DNA of 64,000 bases from Halalkalibacter okhensis (lineage in GTDB: Bacteria > Bacillota > Bacilli > Bacillales > Bacillaceae_D). Under the pieces are notes generated by a model, which did no database searches, was not told the DNA's origin, and saw only the letters and a list, made by a program, of their open reading frames with translations. Below are positions 1 through 9,978 of the stretch, piece after piece. The translations under genes were made by a program, and so were the position numbers. The DNA is taken from NCBI RefSeq assembly GCF_000787375.1, contig NZ_JRJU01000018.1:1-64000 (forward strand). The letters run 5' to 3'. The first letter of the stretch is position 1. Each line of letters opens with the position of its first letter.

Positions 1-27
1 CTATTAAATCAATATTAAAAGCTCAAT

Positions 28-1194
28 TTAAAAATAATCCACCCACACAGCACCATTTTCAGCAGAACGAACACAATTTTCTACCCAACGAACCCCCTCT
101 ACACCGGCTTCAATTCCAGGGTACCAGATATCATCTGACTGTCTTCCTTGATCAGCAGCTTCCATTGCCAGCGCAAAACGTGTATACAGATTTGACCATG
201 CTTCAAACAACCCCTCAGGATGACCTCCTCCAATACGATCATCTACTAAAGCCTCTGGATAAAGGTAATTCATTCCACGTTCTAGAATTTGAACTGGTTT
301 CCCTTGTACTTCATAGCGAAGCTGATTCGGTTGTTCATCCCACCATTCAATACTTGCCTTTGAACCGATAACTCGGATTTTCTGGCTATGCATAGAACCA
401 GCATTCACGGCACAAGACCAAACTGTTCCAACCGCACCATTATCGTATTCCATTATCGTATAAGCGTTATCCTCTAAAGGAGCACGTGTTTTGACAAAGC
501 TTTGGCGAGTGCACATAAGCTTTTTAATTTTAAGGTTTGGCAGCATAACCTCAGATAAATAAAGTGGATGTGTTCCTAAATCGCCTAATACATAACTTGG
601 GCCAACAAACTTTGGATCAACCCGCCATTTTGTACTTGGGTTATCTAATTCAACAGCTTCAGAATGAAACCCGTGAGCAAACTGCATATTAATAATTCTT
701 ATTTCGCCTAAATCTCCATTTGCAATCATCTGACGTCCTTGCTCAATCGCCTGATGACCTGAGTATCCATACGTAATTCCAACAACACGATTTTTTTCTT
801 TAGCTAGCGCCTCTAATTCTTTCGCTTCTTCCGTTGTAAAGCAAAGTGGCTTTTCACAAACTACATGCAAATTAGCTTCTAAGGCTGCCTTGCAAATTTC
901 ATAGTGTGTACCATTTGGAGTAGCAATAGATACAGCTTGAATTCCATCTTCACGCTTTGCTTCTTCTTCAAACATCTTTTTATAATCAGGGTAGCAACGC
1001 TCTGGTTCTACATGTAAATTAACTCCAAAATCTAACCCACGTTCAGCATTAATGTCAAACGCCCCGGCAACCAATTGGAAATTATGATCTCTTAAAGCGG
1101 CAGAACGATGGATATATCCAATTTGACTTCCACGTCCACCACCTACCATTGCCCAACGGATAGGATTCTCAATTTTCTTTTCACCATTAATCAT
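28..1194 (-). CDS. Gfo/Idh/MocA-family NAD(P)-dependent oxidoreductase
   Basis: 388-residue dehydrogenase of the glucose-fructose oxidoreductase/inositol dehydrogenase/MocA family. An N-terminal Rossmann fold begins with VGGGRGSQIG (residues 17-26); the family EKP motif is at 114-116 and GDLGTH, which supplies the usual catalytic Asp/His, at 204-209. Members oxidise a ring hydroxyl of a sugar or cyclitol with NAD(P). It is a close relative of the 400-residue protein at 2345-3547 (same KWRVDP..GPS..LGDL block), so the two look like a duplication. It follows the IolE-like gene by 26 bp and probably shares its mRNA. The start is supported by AGAGG eight bases upstream. The substrate is not evident; an inositol isomer or a 3-keto-glycoside precursor is possible. 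Confidence 0.85.
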   Translation of the reverse strand: MINGEKKIENPIRWAMVGGGRGSQIGYIHRSAALRDHNFQLVAGAFDINAERGLDFGVNLHVEPERCYPDYKKMFEEEAKREDGIQAVSIATPNGTHYEICKAALEANLHVVCEKPLCFTTEEAKELEALAKEKNRVVGITYGYSGHQAIEQGRQMIANGDLGEIRIINMQFAHGFHSEAVELDNPSTKWRVDPKFVGPSYVLGDLGTHPLYLSEVMLPNLKIKKLMCTRQSFVKTRAPLEDNAYTIMEYDNGAVGTVWSCAVNAGSMHSQKIRVIGSKASIEWWDEQPNQLRYEVQGKPVQILERGMNYLYPEALVDDRIGGGHPEGLFEAWSNLYTRFALAMEAADQGRQSDDIWYPGIEAGVEGVRWVENCVRSAENGAVWVDYF

Positions 1195-1219
1195 AATCTA
1201 TTCCTCTTTTCTTTTCTTC

Positions 1220-2143
1220 TTAATAACCAACACTTTTTAGATAGGCCAAACTTTGACTAACATCTTGTAAACTAGTATCTGCATTTCTAGGGTCACGCTC
1301 TTGCTCAATCGTGATGTAGCCATGGTAGTTTATGTCCTTAAGTAATTGATGGATGGAATTATAATCAATGATTCCTTGTCCAATCGGACACATCACACCT
1401 TTGCCACAAGCTTCAAAAAAGCGAATGTGTTCGTTCATTACTTCTTCATACATTTGTAAATCTATATCTTTAAAATGAATGTAATCAATTCGTTCTGCAC
1501 AGTCACGCAGCCATTGTACCGGGTCCATTTTTGAATAATATAAATGCCCTGTATCTAAACAAAGCCCTGCTGTTTCATATGGTATATCTTCCATAAGTTT
1601 ATTAATTTCATCTTCAAACTCAATATAGCCTCCTGCATGTGGATGAATAACAGGGCGGACTCCATATTGCTTCCATGCTTTCTCAGAAATAGCGCGAATA
1701 TGATCCATCATCCTATTCCAATCTTCTGCAGGTAAACGTTCAGCTTGATCTGGATGACCTGCTTTGTAATCTCGTTCGTCATGTCCCCAGTCTATGATTA
1801 CTAGATACGGACTAGGGAAGTTTTGCCCTTCTTCCTGTGGAGCTGGTGGAAGTTTTGTAATAAGAGAACAAATATCATCGACTTGTTTTAATAAGTTTTC
1901 TAGATTGGATTCAGACACCAAATCATCAAAAATTGTACCAGCTATAATCGTTAAATTATTTTTAGAAAGTTCCTCTTGAACTCTCTCTATGTCCATTGGG
2001 ATGTAACCATAAGGCCCCAACTCAATTCCTTTATAACCTGCTTGAGCTGCTTCTTGCAGTACCCTCTCCCATGGTGGAAGATAAGGGTTGTTGGGGTCAT
2101 CTACTCCCCAACAACAAGGGGCACCTGATATTTTTATACTCAT
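1220..2143 (-). CDS. IolE-like sugar phosphate isomerase/epimerase (TIM-barrel)
   Basis: 307-residue protein of the AP-endonuclease-2-like TIM-barrel superfamily that includes inosose dehydratase IolE and the IolI/IolH isomerases. Visible features are the N-terminal GAPCCWGVDDP strand, an IHPHAGGYIE metal-ligand segment near residue 165, LCLDTGHLYY near 195 and a late ITIEQERDP strand, the usual Glu/His/Asp ligands of a divalent metal. The first in-frame start is GTG at 2149, but AGAGG stands eight bases before ATG at 2143, which is therefore preferred. It lies directly upstream of the 388-residue dehydrogenase, a pairing expected when a keto-cyclitol or keto-sugar made by the dehydrogenase is dehydrated or isomerised next. 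The exact reaction is unknown. Confidence 0.8.
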   Translation of the reverse strand: MSIKISGAPCCWGVDDPNNPYLPPWERVLQEAAQAGYKGIELGPYGYIPMDIERVQEELSKNNLTIIAGTIFDDLVSESNLENLLKQVDDICSLITKLPPAPQEEGQNFPSPYLVIIDWGHDERDYKAGHPDQAERLPAEDWNRMMDHIRAISEKAWKQYGVRPVIHPHAGGYIEFEDEINKLMEDIPYETAGLCLDTGHLYYSKMDPVQWLRDCAERIDYIHFKDIDLQMYEEVMNEHIRFFEACGKGVMCPIGQGIIDYNSIHQLLKDINYHGYITIEQERDPRNADTSLQDVSQSLAYLKSVGY

Positions 2144-2318
2144 ACACACTACCTCTCAATTCCTTGAATCTATTACTAAATGACTTTTACCATTAATAAA
2201 AGACATAAAACGCTTTTAAACTAGCTTATCATCTACCTATAGCCAAAAAATTAACAGAATGCGACTACCCTAAAATAGGCAATAATATCTTTTATATAAA
2301 TAAAAAACCTTTGTATTC

Positions 2319-2341
2319 AGTTGTTAGACATTGGCTAACTG
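2319..2341 (-). terminator. Possible terminator after the 400-residue dehydrogenase
   Basis: An imperfect inverted repeat (CAGTT..TAG / CTAACTG) lies just after the stop at 2345. On the minus strand it is followed by a run of six T about eleven bases on. The stem is weak, so readthrough into the IolE-like gene is possible. Confidence 0.35.
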
Positions 2342-2344
2342 GTC

Positions 2345-3547
2345 CTATAATAGATGTGTTTTTTGTTCATACTCAAAGTCCACCCAAACAGATCCTTGGT
2401 CAGCTGAACGTACGCAATTTTCAATCCAACGAACTCCCTCAAGCCCTGCGTTAATATCAGGATAAACAAGATTATCTAACGTCTCTTGATCGCCACGATC
2501 TTTGGCATCAATAGCAATAGCAAATTTGAGATAAATATTTGCCCATGAATCAGATAGGCCTTCAACATGCAGAGCTCCTAACCTTTCATCTGCATTGCAG
2601 CTTTCATCCAGGTAAGGCATAGCACGAATTAACGTTTGAGCTGGCTTGCCCTGGATTTCATAGGATAACTCACCAGGCTTGCTGTCCCACCATTCTAAAC
2701 TAGCTTTTGAACCGACAATGCGAATTCGATGTCCATCCATACACCCTGCATTTACAGACGACGTCCACATTCTTCCTACCGCACCATTCTCGAAATGCAT
2801 TAATACATAGGCATTATCTTCTAGTGGAGCACGGCTCTCAATAAAACTTTGACGATCACAAAGCAATTTACTGATTTTCAAATCAGGCATAATCAATTGT
2901 GACATATAATAGGTGTGAGTCGACAAATCACCTAAAACAAAACTCGGACCAGCTATTTTCGGATCAACCCGCCACTTCTGTGCAGCACTGTATTTATCCG
3001 CTTCATCTGTAGCACTAAAACCATGTGTATACTGAAGCTCTACCATACGAATATCACCAATATCGCCCTTTTCAATCATTGCTCGCATTTGAAGCAGCAT
3101 TTGATTGCCAGAAAATCCATATGTAACTCCGACGATTTTCTCTTTTTCTTCTGCTAGCTGCTTAATCTCTATGACCTCTTCAGTAGTGAAAAATAAGGGT
3201 TTTTCACAGACGACATGAAGACCCGCTTCAAGTGCAGCCTTACAAATTTCATGATGTGTACCATTTGGTGTTGCAATCGAAACAACTTCAATTCCATCTT
3301 CTCTCTTCTTTTCCTCATTGAACATTGTTTTATAATCTGAATAGCATCGGCTTTCCTCCACACCTATATTGACACCAAAATCTTTCCCTCTTTCTGGATC
3401 AATGTCGAATGCACCAGCTACTAATTGAAAAGCTGTATTGTCTCTAAGTGCTCCAGTCCGGTGTTTATAGCCTACTTGGCTAAGTCTTCCTCCACCTACC
3501 ATTGCCCAACGTAGTGGTCTTACAATTTTTCTCTCTCCATTCAACAT
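2345..3547 (-). CDS. Gfo/Idh/MocA-family oxidoreductase, paralogue of the 388-residue protein
   Basis: 400-residue NAD(P)-dependent dehydrogenase. Rossmann motif VGGGRLSQVG at 17-26, CEKPL at 114-118 and GDLSTH further on give the cofactor and catalytic residues of the family. It aligns nearly end to end with the protein at 28-1194, differing mainly in an insertion near residue 180 and a longer C-terminal tail. GGGAGG seven bases before the ATG fixes the start. It is the first gene of the leftward run and is divergent from the AraC-type gene at 3763, whose product is the obvious candidate regulator. Two related dehydrogenases in one run suggest two successive oxidations, or two stereoisomeric substrates; this is inference. 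Confidence 0.85.
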   Translation of the reverse strand: MLNGERKIVRPLRWAMVGGGRLSQVGYKHRTGALRDNTAFQLVAGAFDIDPERGKDFGVNIGVEESRCYSDYKTMFNEEKKREDGIEVVSIATPNGTHHEICKAALEAGLHVVCEKPLFFTTEEVIEIKQLAEEKEKIVGVTYGFSGNQMLLQMRAMIEKGDIGDIRMVELQYTHGFSATDEADKYSAAQKWRVDPKIAGPSFVLGDLSTHTYYMSQLIMPDLKISKLLCDRQSFIESRAPLEDNAYVLMHFENGAVGRMWTSSVNAGCMDGHRIRIVGSKASLEWWDSKPGELSYEIQGKPAQTLIRAMPYLDESCNADERLGALHVEGLSDSWANIYLKFAIAIDAKDRGDQETLDNLVYPDINAGLEGVRWIENCVRSADQGSVWVDFEYEQKTHLL

Positions 3548-3659
3548 ATCAATTCCTCCCTTTCTCCGTTTAGTATCTTAATATTGCTTTTTAGAATTAG
3601 ATAGTTACATATGAGATATTTTGTTAGATTCTATGATTAATCTAAGTATATCGCTAAAC

Positions 3660-3716
3660 ACAAAAAACAAAAATACATAACGTTGCTTTTTCGTTCATCA
3701 TTCTTGCTTTTATGAA
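3660..3716. promoter_or_regulatory. Candidate AraC operator region (TTGCTTTT direct repeats)
   Basis: The octamer TTGCTTTT occurs at 3683-3690 and again at 3704-3711, 21 bp apart, which is two helical turns and typical of tandem AraC half-sites. The first copy is preceded by an A-rich stretch resembling the longer motif found at 6743-6768 and 10184-10209. It sits between the divergent dehydrogenase (2345-3547) and araC-type (3763) genes. Confidence 0.5.
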
Positions 3717-3762
3717 AGCGTGACCATATAATAAATTCAAAGACTGTTAAAGGAGAAAAAAC

Positions 3763-4599
3763 ATGTTGCTTAATGAACCTGGAGTACTAGAAGGCTCCCA
3801 TTATTATTTTTTCACACCGTCTGAAACAATTAAAAAGTATTATTATCATTTGATCTGCTGCGGTCATTATTATTGCAATGCCGATTACCATATTAAACGT
3901 GATTTTTTTCCTTACTTTCTATTAGTCTATATTCGAAATGGAGAGCTTCACGTAAATTATCAAGAAAAATTTGTGACGGCAAAAAAAGGGGATATCTTGT
4001 TACTTGACTGTCGTGAACCTCACCATTATTACGGTACTGATGGACTCGAATTTATCTATATACATTTTGACGGACCTCATTCACATGAATTATGTAGCTA
4101 TATTATTAAACAACACGGGTTTTTCTTTCAAAGTAAACGAAATATAGAGATAGGAAAACAACTATACCAAATGATCTATACGTTTTATCACAAGGAGGAC
4201 ATGTCCATTTCTGATTCTACCTGCATGATATATACCATGATAAATAGCCTCACCTTCAAACAAGAAAAACCAAAAGACGAACCATCTCCAGTTGACGAGG
4301 CCATAACGTTTATAAAAGCAAATCTAGATAGGCAAATCACACTAAAAGAAATAGCTAGCTATGTGAACTTAAGTCCATATTATTTTTCGCATATTTTTAA
4401 AATAGAAACAGGGTACGCCCCTATTGAATTTGCTACGAAAAATCGGATTGATACAGCTAAAACTTTATTAAAAACAACAACTATTTCTATAGCTGATATA
4501 GCTTACCAGGTTGGCTATAGTAGCAGTTCAGGATTTATTAATATTTTCTATAAAAAAGTAGGCTTTACCCCATCTAATTTTCGAAATCTCAGTATTTAA
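3763..4599 (+). CDS. AraC-family transcriptional regulator (cupin sensor plus HTH)
   Basis: 278-residue activator. The N-terminal half (about 45-130) is an AraC-type cupin with GDILLLDCREPHHYYG, a sugar-sensing fold. The C-terminal about 100 residues carry two helix-turn-helix units, starting LKEIASYVNLSPYYFSHIFK and ending with IADIAYQVGYSSSSGFINIFYKKVGFTPSNFR, the AraC signature. AAAGGAG precedes the ATG. It is divergent from the dehydrogenase at 2345 and convergent with iolG, from which a strong bidirectional terminator separates it. It is a relative of the second regulator at 10318, so the locus appears to have two cognate activators in place of the DeoR-type IolR repressor of B. subtilis. 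Confidence 0.9.
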   Translation: MLLNEPGVLEGSHYYFFTPSETIKKYYYHLICCGHYYCNADYHIKRDFFPYFLLVYIRNGELHVNYQEKFVTAKKGDILLLDCREPHHYYGTDGLEFIYIHFDGPHSHELCSYIIKQHGFFFQSKRNIEIGKQLYQMIYTFYHKEDMSISDSTCMIYTMINSLTFKQEKPKDEPSPVDEAITFIKANLDRQITLKEIASYVNLSPYYFSHIFKIETGYAPIEFATKNRIDTAKTLLKTTTISIADIAYQVGYSSSSGFINIFYKKVGFTPSNFRNLSI

Positions 4600-4615
4600 T
4601 CGATTTGTATTACAA

Positions 4616-4660
4616 AGAACCCACGTTAGACAGTTTTTCACCTAACATGGGTTCTCTATT
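4616..4660. terminator. Bidirectional terminator between araC-type gene and iolG
   Basis: Inverted repeat AGAACCCACGTTAG (4616-4629) / CTAACATGGGTTCT (4642-4655) with one mismatch, followed on the plus strand by CTATTTTTATTT. It separates the convergent genes ending at 4599 and 4701. Confidence 0.85.
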
Positions 4661-4700
4661 TTTATTTCGCTATACTTTATGAAAGTTTACTCATTTCCAA

Positions 4701-5750
<1,050 letters not shown>

Positions 5751-5758
5751 CTAATCAT

Positions 5759-5772
5759 TTAAAACGATTTCA
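5759..5772 (+). promoter_or_regulatory. cre-like site between iolI and iolG
   Basis: TTAAAACGATTTCA matches the CcpA consensus TGNAANCGNWNNCW except for T in place of the first G. It lies in the 55-bp iolI-iolG gap just upstream of the iolG ribosome site. One mismatch, so tentative. Confidence 0.35.
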
Positions 5773-5793
5773 TTTTCTTGTTAGAATTTTCAC

Positions 5794-6648
5794 TTAAACT
5801 TGAGAATAATGATATTTCTCTAATACTTCTAGCGTCGTTTCTTTTGCTTTTTTGATGACTTCTTCAGGATCCATCTGATAATATTCGGGTCTGAATAATT
5901 CAACGGATGCTACAAAATCATAGTTTAATTCTTTTAACTTTTTCAGGTGGGCCTCTAAATTAATTACACCATGCCCTGGCCACACTCGATCTGTATCACT
6001 CATTTGCCCCACTGGCAATCCATCTACGTCATTAATGTGGAAAATAAAGATTTTATCTGCTGTTTCTTCCGTTACATCCTCAAACCTTGATCCCATTCCA
6101 GTGAATTGGAACGTATCATATACAAGCCCAACATTATGTCGGTCAATTTCTTTTACGATCTCATATGCCTGAGCAAACGTATTAACCGTATTCTCAGGGA
6201 TTCCGATAAATTCCAAAGCAATCTTAACACCATAAGGCTCTGCTAAATCCGATAAATGTGTTAATACTCGAACACAACTTTCATTAACTTCCTTTATAAA
6301 TGTTTTTCCTTTTTCTGTTACATCAATATTTGAAGGAACAACAGCGATGTATTCACAATTTATTTTTCGGCATATCTCTAAATAATTTTTGAATTCTTCA
6401 ATTATTTTTTCTTCGTCTTCTTTTGTACGATTGTTAAAAAAACAGAGAGCGTTTAGTGAAAGCGGTTTAATTTTGTGGCTATCAAAATAAGCTTTTAAAT
6501 CATCTAGTGTATTTTCTTTAAGATAATCAATTAACTGGTCAATTGCACGAATTTCAATAAAATCATATCCATGCTTTTCGCAGTACTCTAAATTCTGTTC
6601 TAGAGTTGCGCTTTCCCATGTTGTACCTTCGTTGAAAGCTATTTTCAT
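5794..6648 (-). CDS. iolI: 2-keto-myo-inositol isomerase (inosose isomerase)
   Basis: 284-residue TIM-barrel isomerase that interconverts 2-keto-myo-inositol and 1-keto-D-chiro-inositol in B. subtilis, letting D-chiro-inositol enter the pathway. The sequence follows B. subtilis IolI (278 residues) closely: MKIAFNEGTTWE start, CEKHGYDFIEIR, SLNALCFFNNR, EPYGVKIALEFIG with the metal-binding Glu, FIFHINDVDGLPVG, TDRVWPGHGVI and VSVELFRPEYY-type ending. GGAGGAATAAGCA precedes the ATG. It is the first gene of an iolI-iolG unit whose upstream region carries the shared operator-like motif at 6743-6768. Confidence 0.92.
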   Translation of the reverse strand: MKIAFNEGTTWESATLEQNLEYCEKHGYDFIEIRAIDQLIDYLKENTLDDLKAYFDSHKIKPLSLNALCFFNNRTKEDEEKIIEEFKNYLEICRKINCEYIAVVPSNIDVTEKGKTFIKEVNESCVRVLTHLSDLAEPYGVKIALEFIGIPENTVNTFAQAYEIVKEIDRHNVGLVYDTFQFTGMGSRFEDVTEETADKIFIFHINDVDGLPVGQMSDTDRVWPGHGVINLEAHLKKLKELNYDFVASVELFRPEYYQMDPEEVIKKAKETTLEVLEKYHYSQV

Positions 6649-6742
6649 TGCTTATTCCTCCATCCATAAAGGCTTGTTTTGATGTATTTGTATCTGTTTG
6701 TAGTTTATTTCATATTAGTGATGAAACCTCTATAAATTCTTA

Positions 6743-6768
6743 CTCGAAAACTGTATATTATTGCTTTT
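6743..6768 (+). promoter_or_regulatory. Shared operator-like motif upstream of iolI
   Basis: A 26-bp block containing ACTGTATATTATTGCTTTT matches the block at 10184-10209 at 24 of 26 positions. Each lies upstream of a leftward iol gene. Long conservation in otherwise unrelated spacers points to a protein-binding site, most likely for the AraC regulators. Confidence 0.55.
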
Positions 6769-6782
6769 CTTTGCATTGAACT

Positions 6783-7114
6783 CTCTATTTGAAGTGAAGA
6801 ATTATGAAGGTGATTATGATTCCGAAAGATTTACAAGGCCACGAAATCTGAAATAACGAATCCATTCAATCAGCTGATCAGAAGTGAATCTCTGTTACGA
6901 CGTTTGCTTCAAAACCTTGGATTTCACCTTCCTATTCTCCCTTCCGTTGTTTTTATTAATCCTGAATTCACCTTAATATCAAACTCCTCTTGACATTCCA
7001 CTTATCTTTCCAACTCAAATTAAAAGATATTTAACCAAGCTAAATACGTCACCATTAAAGCTAACTGCTAAACATAAGATATTTCCTACTTTAGGTTCTT
7101 CATTTCCCATATGA
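6783..7114 (+). pseudogene. Decayed NERD-domain protein gene
   Basis: Plus-strand fragments of a nuclease-related-domain (NERD) protein in three frames. The first reads LFEVKNYEGDYDSE from 6783. The second, after a frameshift, reads SEITNPFNQLIRSESLLRRL and FINPEFTL up to a TGA at 6991. The third, after another shift, reads DIPLIFPTQIKRYLTKLN and SPLKLTAKHK before losing homology near 7080 and stopping at 7114. These blocks are typical of the 300-residue NERD proteins of Bacillus. Both ends are missing and there are at least two frameshifts, so no product is expected. The family recall is from memory and should be confirmed by translated search. Confidence 0.7.
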
Positions 7115-7137
7115 ACGACTTTCTTTTTCCCGCACCT

Positions 7138-7185
7138 AAAAAATGAATGCCTGCCACTTGTTGAATACAACAAATGGCAGGCACC
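7138..7185 (-). terminator. Terminator of the sugar symporter gene
   Basis: Stem TGCCTGCCA C TTGTTG / CAACAA A TGGCAGGCA (7150-7185), one mismatch, loop AATA; on the minus strand it is followed within four bases by TTTTTT. It lies about 95 bp beyond the symporter stop. Confidence 0.8.
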
Positions 7186-7279
7186 CCTAGTAGTGAAGAA
7201 TTCCAAGCTGTTCTGAATCACTGACATAAGTGATCATCCGTATAAAGATCCAGCTATCCTTACAGATATAAAACCTATT

Positions 7280-8719
7280 TTAATTTATTTTTTTTTGAAG
7301 CTCTACCACTTCTTCAAGTCTACTTTTTCTATTCATAAGCCAAACCTCTTCAATTTCCTCAAGAGATTTATTCTTTGTTTCAGGAACAAATTTCAAGACA
7401 AAGATAAAGGCGAACGTACTAATAAGGCCGTAAATAAGGAAAACTCCTGTGCCTAAAGCTTCATTTAGGGGGGGAAATGTAGAAGAAGCCGCTAAATTCG
7501 CGCCCCATACTAGTGTTACAGCAATCGCAACAGCCTGGCCTCTAATCTTATTAGGGAATAGCTCAGAGAGGATAACCCATGTAACAGGTCCCCAAGTCAT
7601 CTGGAAGACAGCTACGAACGCTAAGATAAATAGTAGTGTAGTAATTCCTTCAACACCTGCATAGAATAGCGCTGCCACTGCTGTTAAACAAATGGCACAA
7701 CCTGCTGAACCTAATAGAAGCAAGAACTTTCTACCTTTTTTATCAATTAGCTTAAAAGATAAGAATGAAACAAGAACTCCTATCGCTCCAACAAATATCG
7801 TTTGGAACATCGATGTTGACTGATCTGCACCAAGGTTTTCAAAGATTCTAGGAGCATAATAAAGAATAACATTGATCCCAATAAATTGTTGTAAAACTGC
7901 CAACATCATACCCACAATTAAAACTAGCTTTCCATAATAGAAAAGGTTTACTTTTTCTGTTTTAGTGTTTAAAGACTGTTTTATTTGTTGAAGTGTTTCA
8001 CTCGCAACTTGTTTAGAACCATTTAGTTTTTCTAATAATTGATATGCCTTATCATACTCATGTTTAAGGGCCATATACCTTGGCGTTTCCGGAATAAATA
8101 AGAGCAGGAAGAAAAATAATGCAGCAGGGATTAATTCTGAAGCAAACATTAATCTCCATCCAATATCATTGATCCAATCAGTCGTTCTTCCTAAAGCAAT
8201 TTGCCAATTGACAACGTATACAATCGTTTGCCCAAATACAACAGACATACTGTATAAAACAACCATTTTTCCTCTGATGTTTTGAGGGCTCATTTCACTA
8301 ATATAGACTGGGGCAATCGCTGAAGCTAACCCTACACCAATCCCACCTATGACTCGATAAATATTAAACGTAACCAATAATGCAAGGCTAGGTTCACCTG
8401 CAGTGAAGAACAGAATCTCTGGATAAGCTGAGCCTAGTGCTGATAAAAAAAATAGCGCGGCGGCAATAACGAGTGTATTGCGTCGTCCAATACGATTAGA
8501 CAAAAGCCCAGAAATGAGAGCCCCTATAATACAACCAATTAATGCACTAGAAACAGTAAGTCCATGAACAAACGAACTTAACCCTAAGCTATCCACTAAA
8601 TATAATTGGATTGATTGTTCTGCTCCTGCAATAACCGCTGTATCGTAACCGAAAAGAAGTCCCCCTAAAGAAGCCACTGCTGCTACAAATAATATATAAT
8701 ATCGTTTGTTATTTATCAT
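7280..8719 (-). CDS. Sugar porter MFS transporter, XylE/IolT-like proton symporter
   Basis: About 479-residue, 12-helix major facilitator of the sugar porter family. Marks are GGLLFGYDTAVIAG in helix 1, RIGRR between helices 2 and 3, YRVIGGIGVGLAS, FIPETPR after helix 6, QQFIGINVILYYAP in helix 7, WGPVTWVILSELFP in helix 10 and FVPETKNKSLEEIE at the end. It reads like E. coli XylE, but its place between iolI/iolG and iolH suggests inositol or a related polyol. The frame opens at ATG 8779, yet homology begins at MINNKRYYILF (ATG 8719), where a purine-rich SD lies 16 bases upstream across a small GAAGGAA/TTCCTTC hairpin; the start is therefore uncertain. It is a single-gene unit with its own terminator. 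Confidence 0.87.
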   Translation of the reverse strand: MINNKRYYILFVAAVASLGGLLFGYDTAVIAGAEQSIQLYLVDSLGLSSFVHGLTVSSALIGCIIGALISGLLSNRIGRRNTLVIAAALFFLSALGSAYPEILFFTAGEPSLALLVTFNIYRVIGGIGVGLASAIAPVYISEMSPQNIRGKMVVLYSMSVVFGQTIVYVVNWQIALGRTTDWINDIGWRLMFASELIPAALFFFLLLFIPETPRYMALKHEYDKAYQLLEKLNGSKQVASETLQQIKQSLNTKTEKVNLFYYGKLVLIVGMMLAVLQQFIGINVILYYAPRIFENLGADQSTSMFQTIFVGAIGVLVSFLSFKLIDKKGRKFLLLLGSAGCAICLTAVAALFYAGVEGITTLLFILAFVAVFQMTWGPVTWVILSELFPNKIRGQAVAIAVTLVWGANLAASSTFPPLNEALGTGVFLIYGLISTFAFIFVLKFVPETKNKSLEEIEEVWLMNRKSRLEEVVELQKKIN

Positions 8720-8779
8720 AAAGTTGAAGGAAATTCCTTCTCCCTCCCTTTTGTTTTCACATAGTTTGCTAGGTAACAT

Positions 8780-9114
8780 TCCTTTAGTAGAAAACTCTAA
8801 AGTTCCACTTTACTTTATTGGAACTTTTGAGATGAACCACAACTAGATATAACGAACAAGTTTTTTACCTTTTCAGAATATTGACATTAACGAAAACGCT
8901 ATCATAAAACTCAAATTAAAAATTACTTATAATGTTAGTGAACAAGATTTCGATTTTTTCATATCCATTCGACTAACAAGCGTTTTCATTATTACGAACA
9001 GAGGCGCCCCCAAAAGGTTCTCTTAGTCTTTCCGAGACACCCCAACTGCAATCATAAAATGGCTAATCCCAATAAAGTGTAACACAAGTATAATATTTGC
9101 GTAATAAAGGTAAA
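8780..9114. promoter_or_regulatory. Symporter upstream region with cre-like sites
   Basis: Gene-free spacer between iolH and the symporter. CGAAAACGCTATCA at 8891-8904 fits the cre consensus with the first TG as CG. AACAAGCGTTTTCA at 8975-8988 is a weaker match. No clear terminator or open frame was seen. Confidence 0.35.
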
Positions 9115-9978
9115 TTAAAGATTTAAACCCTCTTTAATAGATTTTAATGTTAGCTCATTTGACCATTCTGGACGATCAGGATAAGCAAATACCGAATTGG
9201 TTACGATTCCATCAAAGTTCATTTCTCTTAGTTTTCGATACAATGCTTCAAAGTTAATTTCTCCTTCACCAGGGTTTAAATGCTGATGAATCGTCACTTT
9301 TGCATCAGGTGGATTCACAATATAGCGTAATCCAAACGCCGCTTTATGATTTAGAGTGTCCGCTATTAAAACATGAGCTAGTAAATCTCCGGCTTCGTCT
9401 AAGTGTTTCTCTACATCACCAATTCCATCATCATAGAAGAAAGCATGTGGAACAGAATATACTAACTTAACCCAATCTTTGTCTAATGCACGAATCATAC
9501 GAATCGCTTCTGTGTTCAACTCAATAAAATCATTCGGATGGGATTGTAAATTAAGTTTAATACCTTCTCTTTCGAAAATTGGCATTAATTCTTCCATCGA
9601 TTTTACAAACGCGGCTTCACTTTCAACCGGACGGCTGATATCTCCTGCAAATTCACTGTTCATTAGGTCGACTTCTAAATCCGAAGTAATTTCAATACAA
9701 CGCTTCCAATTCCTAACGGCTGCTTGACGCACTTCTTCTTTTGGAGAGGACCATTGTTGAACAGGAAGTACTGAAGAGATTTTCACTCCAGCATCTGCAC
9801 AATATCTTTTTAGATCTTTGATTAACTGCTTATCTACCTTTGGATACTCATAAAACCAAATAAAATCTTTACGTGGAGATAACTCTACATATTCATACCC
9901 TAACCTGGCTACAGCATCAATTGTGTCTTTTAAATTTGTATTGTCGCGATAATGTGATGGATCATATGCTAAACGCAT
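9115..9978 (-). CDS. iolH: IolH-like sugar phosphate isomerase/epimerase
   Basis: 287-residue TIM-barrel protein of the same superfamily as IolE and IolI. It resembles B. subtilis IolH (289 residues), e.g. [22 protein letters not shown] near 27-48, [16 protein letters not shown] near 84-99, and a late [14 protein letters not shown]. IolH is encoded in B. subtilis iol operons, but its biochemical role is poorly defined; an isomerase or epimerase role on keto-inositols is the usual guess. AAAGGAG precedes the ATG. It stands alone, divergent from the second AraC-type gene, with the shared operator-like motif 206 bp upstream. Confidence 0.82.
   Translation of the reverse strand: MRLAYDPSHYRDNTNLKDTIDAVARLGYEYVELSPRKDFIWFYEYPKVDKQLIKDLKRYCADAGVKISSVLPVQQWSSPKEEVRQAAVRNWKRCIEITSDLEVDLMNSEFAGDISRPVESEAAFVKSMEELMPIFEREGIKLNLQSHPNDFIELNTEAIRMIRALDKDWVKLVYSVPHAFFYDDGIGDVEKHLDEAGDLLAHVLIADTLNHKAAFGLRYIVNPPDAKVTIHQHLNPGEGEINFEALYRKLREMNFDGIVTNSVFAYPDRPEWSNELTLKSIKEGLNL

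Noticed and set aside
2206-2219. cre-like TTAAAAGCGTTTTA upstream of the IolE-like gene
   Set aside because: Two fixed positions differ from the consensus; too weak to list as a site.
7015-7227. Minus-strand 70-residue open frame
   Set aside because: It runs through a strong terminator hairpin and antisense to the decayed NERD gene; no ribosome site or recognisable protein.
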